From assembly GCA_030695565.1 (NCBI GenBank), contig JAUYRZ010000078.1, forward strand, positions 39,272 to 103,271: a stretch of DNA of 64,000 bases, read 5' to 3'. The DNA comes from Archangium sp. (lineage in GTDB: Bacteria; Myxococcota; Myxococcia; Myxococcales; Myxococcaceae). Shown in pieces: positions 42,591-49,646 of the stretch; positions within the stretch are counted from its first letter, which is position 1, and the number at the start of each line of letters is the position of its first letter. The position numbers and the translations under genes were made by a program. The notes under the pieces are model-generated. The model was not told where the DNA came from and did no database searches. It saw only the letters and a program-made list of their open reading frames with translations.

Positions 42591-43766
42591 ATGGCGCTCA
42601 AGGGAACCCTCAAAGACTTCGGGATCGCCGACATCCTCCAGCTGATTGGTCAGCAGCAGAAGACCGGCGCGTTGGTGCTCACCCAGAAGCAGGACACGGT
42701 GGCCGTCACCTTCAAAGACGGCAACATCGTTCGTGCCGAGACCACCAGCCGCAACCGCAAGGATCTGATCGGCTCGATGCTGGTGGCCGCCTCGCTGGTG
42801 ACCGAACAGCAGCTCGAGTTCGCGCTGGAGACCCAGAAACGCACGCTCCAACGCCTGGGCGACGTGCTGGTCAGCCAGGGCGTGCTCACCGAGCAGAAGT
42901 TCAAGTCGATGGTGCAGCTGCAGACCAGCGAGACGCTCTTCAAGCTCTTCGCGTGGAAGGCCGGCACCTACGAGTTCGAGCAGAAAGACGTGGAGACCGA
43001 AAACACGCTGACCCCGCTGCGCGCGGAGTCGGTGCTGATGGAGGGTTTCCGCCGCGTCGACGAGTGGCCGGTGGTGCGCAAACGCATCACCAGCCTGCAG
43101 ATGACCTTCGAGAAGTTGAAGGAGCTGCCCCCCGAAGAGCTCAAAAAAGACGACTTCGACGCCGCCCTCGACGACGCGTTCGCAGAGGAAAAAAAGAGCG
43201 TCAACAAGGGCGAGTTCAAGTCGGTCGGTGAGAACGAGCGCATTTGTTACAACCTCATCGCCGTCGGCCGCACCGTGCAGCGCATCATCGAGCTGTCGGC
43301 GCTCGGTGAGTTCGAGACCGCCAAGGCGCTCTGCAACCTCATCAACCTCGAGTACGCGCGCGGCGTGCCGCCGGCAGGCAAGGGCGGCGACGACTTCGAG
43401 AGCGAAGGGCGCACCTCGGCGGTGATGGGCGTCATCGGCCGCATCGCCGTCACCATGGTGGTGGTGGGCGCGCTGCTCTTCGTGGGCACCCGCATCGACT
43501 TCGGCGCCATGAAGCTGGGGGGCTCGAACGCCACCACGTACACCGACCCCGCGGCCCAACGCTTCGCCAGCCAGCAGCAGATGTCGCGGGTGAGCGCGGC
43601 CATCGATCTGTTCAAGCTGGAAAAGGGCTCCCTGCCCCTCGGCCTCAACGAGCTGGTCGAGGTGGAGCTGTTGAGCGCCGACGACCTCCACTTCCCCTGG
43701 CGTGAGCCGTACTTCTACCGCCGCGGAGAAGACGGGACGTACGTGCTGCTGCCGCCCCTCCGCTAG
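42591..43766 (+). CDS. DUF4388 (PATAN-like) protein with membrane span and pseudopilin-like tail
   Basis: 391 aa. Residues 1-100 form a DUF4388 domain (LKGTLKDFGIADILQLIGQQ, KTGALVLT, VTFKDGNIVRAE), which in delta-proteobacteria usually accompanies signalling or gliding functions. Tail helices follow. One transmembrane segment lies near 285-305 (MGVIGRIAVTMVVVGALLFV). The C-terminal 65 residues (SAAIDLFKLEKGSLPLGLNE, FPWREPYFY) resemble the globular part of type II secretion major pseudopilins. Pairs with the preceding membrane protein. Confidence 0.82.
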   Translation: MALKGTLKDFGIADILQLIGQQQKTGALVLTQKQDTVAVTFKDGNIVRAETTSRNRKDLIGSMLVAASLVTEQQLEFALETQKRTLQRLGDVLVSQGVLTEQKFKSMVQLQTSETLFKLFAWKAGTYEFEQKDVETENTLTPLRAESVLMEGFRRVDEWPVVRKRITSLQMTFEKLKELPPEELKKDDFDAALDDAFAEEKKSVNKGEFKSVGENERICYNLIAVGRTVQRIIELSALGEFETAKALCNLINLEYARGVPPAGKGGDDFESEGRTSAVMGVIGRIAVTMVVVGALLFVGTRIDFGAMKLGGSNATTYTDPAAQRFASQQQMSRVSAAIDLFKLEKGSLPLGLNELVEVELLSADDLHFPWREPYFYRRGEDGTYVLLPPLR

Positions 43767-43777
43767 CCAGCCGGTCC

Positions 43778-43806
43778 TTGCGCTGGGGCTGCCGGTCCGC
43801 TAAGCG
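43778..43806 (+). promoter_or_regulatory. candidate promoter of rpsO
   Basis: TTGCGC (43778-43783), 17-bp spacer, TAAGCG (43801-43806). It predicts a leader of about 66 nt, long enough for S15 autoregulatory folding, although I cannot define such a structure by eye. Confidence 0.4.
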
Positions 43807-43878
43807 CCCGTGAACACCCGACCTGTACCCCTCCGCGGGCCGTGGTGACTTGAACCCTCGGAGCGGGAGAGAACCACA

Positions 43879-44145
43879 ATGATCCAGGTCGAAAAGAAGA
43901 CTGAGTTGGTGACGAAGTTCCGCACCCACGAGAAGGACACCGGCTCGCCTGAAGTTCAGGTCGCCATCCTCTCGGAGCGCATCACCGAGCTGACCGAGCA
44001 CTTCAAGACGCACAAGAAGGACCACCACAGCCGCCGTGGTCTGCTCAAGATGGTCAGCCAGCGCCGCCGCCTGCTCGACTACCTCAAGTCGAAGGACTTG
44101 AACCGCTACAAGACGTTGATCGACAGCCTCGGCATCCGCAAGTGA
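43879..44145 (+). CDS. rpsO: 30S ribosomal protein S15
   Basis: 88 aa. Binds the central domain of 16S rRNA. Diagnostic stretches: [57 protein letters not shown] is eight bases upstream. A strong terminator separates it from pnp, its usual partner. Confidence 0.98.
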   Translation: MIQVEKKTELVTKFRTHEKDTGSPEVQVAILSERITELTEHFKTHKKDHHSRRGLLKMVSQRRRLLDYLKSKDLNRYKTLIDSLGIRK

Positions 44146-44162
44146 CAACGAGCTGAACGGAG

Positions 44163-44196
44163 GGGCGCTGGGGTTTGAATCCAGCGCCCTTCTTCG
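44163..44196 (+). terminator. Rho-independent terminator after rpsO
   Basis: GGGCGCTGG, 9-nt loop, CCAGCGCCC, then TTCTTCG. Nine perfect base pairs, 18 bp after the rpsO stop. It may be partial, as pnp often depends on rpsO read-through. Confidence 0.8.
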
Positions 44197-44279
44197 TATT
44201 GAGCAGTTCGCTTCAAAGCAGCACCCATCGCGGCCTGACGCGGTGGATTACCCAACGGCGCGACGGGATGAGCCCTTTC

Positions 44280-44344
44280 GCGTTTTGATTTTCTGTTCGG
44301 GAGTTCCGACCACTTCGGGATTCGCGATCAGGTGATCAAAACGC
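44280..44344 (+). promoter_or_regulatory. pnp leader stem-loop, candidate autoregulatory element
   Basis: GCGTTTTGAT (44280-44289) pairs perfectly with ATCAAAACGC (44335-44344) around a 45-nt loop that contains smaller helices. It lies 41 bp before the pnp ATG. In E. coli the pnp leader forms a long stem cut by RNase III and then degraded with PNPase help, giving autoregulation; the placement here is analogous. Confidence 0.5.
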
Positions 44345-44385
44345 AGCCCGCCTCGAAGCGCCAACAACGCAAGAGAGCTCCAAAA

Positions 44386-46548
44386 ATGGCAATGATTCGA
44401 AAGACCGTGAAGGTTGGCGAGCGCGATCTCATCATCGAGACCGGTCGCATGGCGAAGCAGGCAGACGGTGCGATCGTGCTCCGCTACGGCGACACGATGC
44501 TCCTCGCGACCTCCGTGAGCGCGCGCGAGAAGAAGGACATCGACTTCATGCCGTTGACAGTCGAGTACAAAGAAACGTTCGCCGCGGCCGGCCGCATCCC
44601 CGGTGGTTACTTCCGCCGTGAGGGTCGCCTCACCGAGAAGGAGACGCTCACCTGCCGCATCGTCGACCGCGCCTGCCGCCCCCTGTTCCCCGAGGGCTAC
44701 GCGTACGAGACCCAGGTGCTCGTCAGCGTGATGAGCTTCGACAAGAACGCCGAGCCTGACGTGCTCGCGCTCTGCGCCGCTTCGGCGTCGCTGGCCGTCT
44801 CCGACATCCCCTTCGACGGCCCCATCGCGTGCGTGCGCGTCGGCCGCATCGACGGCAAGCTGATCGTCAACCCCGACTTCGCCCAGCGCGCGAAGAGCGA
44901 TCTCGACCTCGTGGTCGCCGCCTCCAAGGCCGCGATCGTGATGGTCGAGGGTGGTGGTGACGAGATCCTCGAGGCCGACATGGTCCTCGCGCTCGACTTC
45001 GGCATGGCGTCTTGCCAGCCGATCATCGCGGCGATCGCCGAGCTGCGCGCCGAGCTGGGCGTGAAGACCCGCGAGTTCGACAAGATCGTGAAGTACGACG
45101 AGGCGCTCAAGGCCAAGTGCAAGACCATCGCGTGGGCCGGCATCACCAAGGGCTACGCCATCGTCGAGAAGCACGAGCGGTACGGCTTCTTGAAGGCCAA
45201 CCGCAAGGAGCTCGAGGCGGCCCTCAAGAAGGAGATGGGCGACGGCTACACCGCGCTCGTCGAGAAGCACGTCAAGGGCATCTACGAAGACCTCAAGTAC
45301 GAATACATGCGCGACCTGACCTGCGGCGGTGGCCGCATCGGTGGCCGCCCGCACGACAAGGTTCGCGCGGTCAGCTGCGAGATCTCGCCGCTGCCCCGTA
45401 CCCACGGCTCGGCGATCTTCCAGCGTGGTGAGACCCAGGCGCTCGTCACGGCGACCCTCGGCACCGGTGAAGACGACCAGCGCATCGAGACGCTCGCGGG
45501 CGACATCAGCAAGACGTTCATGCTGCACTACAACTTCCCCCCGTTCTCCGTGAACGAGACCAAGCCGCTGCGCGGCCCCGGTCGTCGTGAAATCGGCCAC
45601 GGCGCGCTCGCCGAACGCGCGCTCAAGAACATGCTGCCCGACAAGCTGTCCTTCCCCTACGTCGTGCGCGTGGTCTCGGACATCCTCGAGAGCAACGGCA
45701 GCTCGTCGATGGCGTCGGTCTGCGGCGGCACCCTGGCGATGATGGACGCCGGTGTGCCCATCAAGTCGCCTGTTGCAGGCATCGCGATGGGCCTGGTGAA
45801 GGAAGGCGACAAGATCGCCATCCTCTCCGACATCCTCGGTGACGAGGATCACCTGGGCGACATGGACTTCAAGGTGTGCGGCACCGCGAAGGGCATCACC
45901 GCCGTGCAGATGGACATCAAGATCACCGGCATCACCACGGCGATCATGCTCAAGGCGATGGAGCAGGCCAAGATCGGCCGTCTGTCGATCCTCGAGACGA
46001 TGCTCCAGACGCTGCCGACTCCCCGCAAGGAGATCAGCCAGTACGCCCCGCGCATCACCAGCATCATGATCCGCCCGGAGTACATCAAGAACGTCATCGG
46101 CCCCGGCGGCAAGGTGATCAAAGACATCATCGCGCGCACCGGCTGCTCGGTGAACATCGACGACACGGGCAAGGTGGACATCGCCTCGGCCGACGGCGAC
46201 GCAGTGAAGGCCGCGATCTCGATGATCCAGGCGCTCACCCGTGAGGCCGAAGTCGGCAAGATCTACCTGGGCACGGTTCGCAAGATCGTCGAGTTCGGCG
46301 CCTTCGTCGAACTGTTCCCCGGCACCGACGGCCTCATCCACATCTCCGAGCTCGCCGACAAGCGGGTGAAGACGGTGGACGAGATCGTGAAGGAAGGCGA
46401 CGAGGTGATGGTGAAGGTCATCTCGATCGACTCGGGCGGCAAGATTCGCCTGAGCCGCAAGCAGGCGCTCGCCGAGCGTTCTGCCGCCGCGGGCTCACCG
46501 CCCCCGGCTGAGGCGCCTGCCCAGCAGAAGCCCACCACCCAGGCCTGA
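44386..46548 (+). CDS. pnp: polyribonucleotide nucleotidyltransferase (PNPase)
   Basis: 720 aa. Phosphorolytic 3'-5' exoribonuclease of the degradosome. Two RNase PH domains (first: [18 protein letters not shown]; second: [41 protein letters not shown]), then KH ([20 protein letters not shown]) and S1 ([20 protein letters not shown]). A Pro/Ala tail ends the protein. ATG 44386 is chosen; ATG 44392 is possible. An in-frame GTG at 44332 would place the leader hairpin in the gene and is rejected. Confidence 0.98.
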   Translation: MAMIRKTVKVGERDLIIETGRMAKQADGAIVLRYGDTMLLATSVSAREKKDIDFMPLTVEYKETFAAAGRIPGGYFRREGRLTEKETLTCRIVDRACRPLFPEGYAYETQVLVSVMSFDKNAEPDVLALCAASASLAVSDIPFDGPIACVRVGRIDGKLIVNPDFAQRAKSDLDLVVAASKAAIVMVEGGGDEILEADMVLALDFGMASCQPIIAAIAELRAELGVKTREFDKIVKYDEALKAKCKTIAWAGITKGYAIVEKHERYGFLKANRKELEAALKKEMGDGYTALVEKHVKGIYEDLKYEYMRDLTCGGGRIGGRPHDKVRAVSCEISPLPRTHGSAIFQRGETQALVTATLGTGEDDQRIETLAGDISKTFMLHYNFPPFSVNETKPLRGPGRREIGHGALAERALKNMLPDKLSFPYVVRVVSDILESNGSSSMASVCGGTLAMMDAGVPIKSPVAGIAMGLVKEGDKIAILSDILGDEDHLGDMDFKVCGTAKGITAVQMDIKITGITTAIMLKAMEQAKIGRLSILETMLQTLPTPRKEISQYAPRITSIMIRPEYIKNVIGPGGKVIKDIIARTGCSVNIDDTGKVDIASADGDAVKAAISMIQALTREAEVGKIYLGTVRKIVEFGAFVELFPGTDGLIHISELADKRVKTVDEIVKEGDEVMVKVISIDSGGKIRLSRKQALAERSAAAGSPPPAEAPAQQKPTTQA

Positions 46549-46558
46549 GTTGAAGGTT

Positions 46559-46588
46559 CCCCTCTCCCTTTGGGAGAGGGTGAGGGCC
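46559..46588. repeat. dispersed hairpin repeat (type A), short loop
   Basis: CCCTCTCCC, loop TTT, GGGAGAGGG, then TGAGGGCC, just after the pnp stop. Confidence 0.75.
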
Positions 46589-46595
46589 TCGAAAC

Positions 46596-46628
46596 CGCCT
46601 CTTCTCCACTTGGGAGAAGGGGCGTTTT
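46596..46628 (+). terminator. Rho-independent terminator after pnp
   Basis: CGCCTCTTCTCC, loop ACTT, GGGAGAAGGGGCG, then TTTT: 12-bp stem with one G-U pair. The T-run reaches the stop codon of the convergent sodC gene. Confidence 0.85.
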
Positions 46629-47131
46629 CATTTCAATTGAGGTCCGATGACGCCACACGCGATCCGGTCGCCCGCATTTCCTGCGGGGTCGCTCTTGAGG
46701 TCGTCAGGCGCGGCGTGGAGCACCAACGCTTTCTGCGCGACCGATTTGGGCCCGGCCGCAAGCGTGGCGCCCTGCAGCACGAAGTCGCCGGTGCCGGTGC
46801 CCGTCGCATCGACCGTCACGTTGGGCAGGTCGCCCAGGTGGGACCCTTTCGGGTTCGCGGTGCCGTGCTCCCGGTGGTCGGGGTTGAAGTGGCTGCCCGC
46901 TGACTCGAAATCGGGCCCCTCGCACTTGCCGAACTCATGCACGTGAAACGCGTGAGGCCCGGGCGTGACGCCCTGCACCTTCACGACGACGCGCACGCCA
47001 CCGTCGGTCTGCGTCAGTGTGGCGGTTCCGATCGCCTTGCCCTTCGCGTCTCGCAAGGAGGCCTTCACGTCAGGGGCGGCGACTGCGAACAGCGGTGCGA
47101 CGGCGAGGAGTGCTGCGAGTTGGATGCGCAT
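46628..47131 (-). CDS. sodC: Cu,Zn superoxide dismutase, exported
   Basis: 167 aa. Signal peptide of about 19 residues ending AVAAP, so periplasmic or envelope-located. Metal ligands are visible in HAFHVHEFGKC, AGSHFNPDHREHG, KGSHLGDLPN and VLHAAPDDL. It dismutates external superoxide. The C-terminal GNAGDRIACGVIG carries the second disulfide Cys and the active-site Arg. ATG 47131 is chosen because it opens the signal peptide; longer reading upstream lacks one. Confidence 0.96.
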   Translation of the reverse strand: MRIQLAALLAVAPLFAVAAPDVKASLRDAKGKAIGTATLTQTDGGVRVVVKVQGVTPGPHAFHVHEFGKCEGPDFESAGSHFNPDHREHGTANPKGSHLGDLPNVTVDATGTGTGDFVLQGATLAAGPKSVAQKALVLHAAPDDLKSDPAGNAGDRIACGVIGPQLK

Positions 47132-47223
47132 GGCTCGATTCGGAGCACGTTCCGCGCCAACACCCCGCTGCGGTAGGCTCAACTCATCAGAACCGCTGAC
47201 AGATCCCCCCGCGGTCCCACGCG

Positions 47224-47982
47224 TTGAAGGCCATCTCCGTGTCCACCACGCGCCACCTCGAAGGAGTCAGCCGCTTCTTTGGCGCCTTCCGTTGGGCGTT
47301 CATGCCGCTGGGCCTCTTCGCGCTGGTCGCCGTCGGCGTGCACGCGGCCGCTGACGTGGTCGACGACAAGGTCCTCCGGTTGGTCGAAGCGCTCGATGTG
47401 TTCTTCGACGGCTTCTTCGCCGAGCACGAGGCCACCGCCGCCTGGGTGAACAAGATCGACTCGCGCGAACGCACGCTCTTCGCCCGCGGCTTCGCGCTGG
47501 CCTGGGAGCTCGCGGTCGACGCGTTCATCGCGCTGCCCGCCCTCGGCTACGACGAGCTCGACGAGAAGGAGCGCAAGTTCTCCCTCATCAAGGAGACCTG
47601 GCGAACGCTGCTGCGCCGGGTCAACCAACAACCGACGCCCATGCGCCTGGTGCGCCCCTTCGTCACCAGCGTCTTCGTGTTCGGTGGCGCCTACGCCGTC
47701 TCGCGCCTGGTGGAGTCGACGCTCTTCGTGGGCCTGGTCGGTGACGTGGCGCCCGCAGACGTCGCGGCGCCGGTCGCCCGCATTCTCGCCGGCACCGCGA
47801 TGACCATCGTTCTCTTCTCCCATGCGTGGCGCGCGGTGCTGCGTTCGCTGCAGCACGCCGATGAAACCTGCATCGCCTCGAAGCACCCGTGGATGGCGGG
47901 GCTGTGGGGCTCGGTGTTGTCCTTCCCCCTCGCGCTGGCCCTGCTGCTCGAGGCCGAAGCGCTGCTGTCCTTCTTCCGATGA
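47224..47982 (+). CDS. membrane protein of unknown function, coupled to M23 peptidase
   Basis: Up to 252 aa. About four hydrophobic segments (near 28-45, 148-165, 185-205 and 228-248), with a charged helical loop ELDEKERKFSLIKETWRTLL. No family recognised. The start is uncertain: TTG 47224 or GTG 47239 (VSTTRHLEGVSRFFG). Its TGA overlaps the ATG of the LytM-type peptidase, suggesting it assists or localises that enzyme. Confidence 0.7.
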   Translation: MKAISVSTTRHLEGVSRFFGAFRWAFMPLGLFALVAVGVHAAADVVDDKVLRLVEALDVFFDGFFAEHEATAAWVNKIDSRERTLFARGFALAWELAVDAFIALPALGYDELDEKERKFSLIKETWRTLLRRVNQQPTPMRLVRPFVTSVFVFGGAYAVSRLVESTLFVGLVGDVAPADVAAPVARILAGTAMTIVLFSHAWRAVLRSLQHADETCIASKHPWMAGLWGSVLSFPLALALLLEAEALLSFFR

Positions 47983-49070
47983 GCGCGACCGCCACCTTTC
48001 AGCGCCCGGCCAGAGGCCTGCTCGACTTCGTCGGGGCCGGCTTGTGCCTGTGGGCCGCCGCGTACCACACGCCGGTGGGCGCCCTGGTTCGCGACATGGG
48101 CGCGCGCGTGTTCTCGACCAGGACCAACACCCGCCCGCTGCTCGCCTACTACACGGGCGGCGTCTACGACGCGCACGAGGTCGAAGCGCCCACGCAGACC
48201 GCGTTCGTGCCCGACGTGGAGGTGCTCGCGACCATTCCGCCCGGGCGCGCCATCGGCCGCGGCGTGTTCGCTTCGGCCTCGACGCTCACCGGTGACCAAC
48301 GCGCGACCGTCGATGCGTTGGCGAAACGGTACAACCTGCCGTTCGCCACCCCGGAAGACGCGGCGATTCTGGTGGAGAAGGTGCGGGTGGATCTCGGGAG
48401 CGAAGACGCCGCGGTGCTGGCGGTGTTCGCGGGCTACGACGTGGCGAGCTACGCCGCGCGACGCTCGGGAGCAGAAGGGCGGGAGGCCACGCTCGAGGTG
48501 CTCGCGGCGCGCCTGCCTCCGACCAGCTCGAAGGCGGTGGCCTCGGCGTCGACCGCGTTGATGCTGGGCACCGCGTATGGACTGTCGTGGCCGGTGGCTC
48601 CCGGCACGCGCGTGTCGTCGCCGTTCGGTTGGAGAAATCACCCCACGCTCGGCTACGGGAAGTTCCACACCGGGGTGGATCTCTCGGTGCCCGAGGGCAC
48701 TCCGGTGAAGGTGGTCGCCAACGGCATCGTGCGCCGCGCGAGTGAAGACGCGGTCAACGGCAAGGTGGTGATCGTCGAGCACGGCCGCGGAGTGGCGACG
48801 GCGTACTGTCACAACTCGAATCTGCGGGTGACGACCGGGCAGAAGGTCACCGCGGGCGACATCATCGCCGACTCAGGGACGACGGGCCGCAGCACGGGGC
48901 CGCATGTGCACTACCAATTGGAGCTGGGGCACAAGCCGATGGACCCGTTTGCGTTCAGAGGATCCAAGCCGGTGATTCTGGAGGCGGTGGTGGCTCCGGC
49001 TCCTCGGCCGAAGGGCGACTTGAGGAAGGCGTTTGAGCAGTTTGGGCCTCCTCCGGCTTCGGAGGAGTGA
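47979..49070 (+). CDS. M23/LytM-type peptidoglycan endopeptidase
   Basis: 363 aa. An N-terminal hydrophobic helix (about 14-28) is followed by a helical region of about 170 residues. The LytM domain starts at VSSPFGWRNHPTLGYGKFHT with zinc ligands in KFHTGVDLS and GPHVHYQLEL, plus YCHNSNLRV. It cuts peptide cross-links or acts as an amidase activator. The ligands appear complete, so it is probably active. The ATGA overlap with the membrane protein shows translational coupling. Confidence 0.92.
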   Translation: MSATATFQRPARGLLDFVGAGLCLWAAAYHTPVGALVRDMGARVFSTRTNTRPLLAYYTGGVYDAHEVEAPTQTAFVPDVEVLATIPPGRAIGRGVFASASTLTGDQRATVDALAKRYNLPFATPEDAAILVEKVRVDLGSEDAAVLAVFAGYDVASYAARRSGAEGREATLEVLAARLPPTSSKAVASASTALMLGTAYGLSWPVAPGTRVSSPFGWRNHPTLGYGKFHTGVDLSVPEGTPVKVVANGIVRRASEDAVNGKVVIVEHGRGVATAYCHNSNLRVTTGQKVTAGDIIADSGTTGRSTGPHVHYQLELGHKPMDPFAFRGSKPVILEAVVAPAPRPKGDLRKAFEQFGPPPASEE

Positions 49071-49096
49071 CGTGCTCCCTCACCCTGACTCTCTCG

Positions 49097-49105
49097 TGGT
49101 ATCCG
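49097..49105 (+). promoter_or_regulatory. extended -10-like element TGGTATCCG upstream of dut
   Basis: TG-G-TATCCG ends seven bases before ATG 49113, predicting a leaderless dut mRNA. Confidence 0.45.
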
Positions 49106-49112
49106 GCCTCCC

Positions 49113-49562
49113 ATGAGCGTGACCGTGAAGGTTCGTCGCGTACGCCCCTCAGACCTGCCGCTGCCCAGCTACCAGACCGCGCTCTCCGCCGGGATGGACC
49201 TGCTGGCCGACCTCACCGGCGAAGTGCAGCTCGACTCGCTGGAGCGGCGGCTGATTCCCACCGGGCTCTGCCTCGAGCTCCCCCCCGGCTACGAAGCCCA
49301 GATTCGCCCCCGCAGCGGCCTGGCCCTCAAGCAGGGCCTGACCTGCCTCAACTCCCCTGGCACCATCGACGCCGACTACCGGGGCGAGGTGGGGGTGCTG
49401 CTCATCAACCTCTCGAAGGAACCAGTCACCCTCAAGCGGGGTGATCGGATCGCCCAGATGGTGATTTCCCCCACCGTTCAGGCCCAGCTGGTCGAGGTGG
49501 AGACCCTCTCGGAAACCGCCCGCGGACAAGGCGGCTTTGGTTCGACGGGGCTCGGGCGTTGA
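49113..49562 (+). CDS. dut: dUTP diphosphatase
   Basis: 149 aa trimeric dUTPase that makes dUMP and keeps uracil out of DNA. Motifs in order: AGMDLLA (motif 1, with Met instead of the usual Tyr), [19 protein letters not shown] with the catalytic Asp, RGDRIAQMV, and the C-terminal P-loop-like [11 protein letters not shown]. It is 42 bp after the M23 gene, with its own -10-like element. Confidence 0.97.
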   Translation: MSVTVKVRRVRPSDLPLPSYQTALSAGMDLLADLTGEVQLDSLERRLIPTGLCLELPPGYEAQIRPRSGLALKQGLTCLNSPGTIDADYRGEVGVLLINLSKEPVTLKRGDRIAQMVISPTVQAQLVEVETLSETARGQGGFGSTGLGR

Positions 49563-49646
49563 AGGTGTGAGGGAAGTGGGATAAAAAACTGAGTCTGATT
49601 CACGCTTTACGAATTCTCCCCGGCTGATTCGCAAAGGCCCGATCCG

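Noticed and set aside
44332..44385. Longer PNPase starting at GTG 44332
   Set aside because: It would add 18 basic residues ([16 protein letters not shown]) outside the family and overlap the leader hairpin; homology starts at MIRKTVKVG.
44248..46341. A 697-codon minus-strand frame opposite pnp
   Set aside because: Antisense shadow of pnp, rich in His, Arg, Asp and Val without motifs.
49563..49646. tRNA or small RNA in the AT-richer gap before the kinase-like gene
   Set aside because: No cloverleaf, no terminator and no strong hairpin; probably just promoter DNA.
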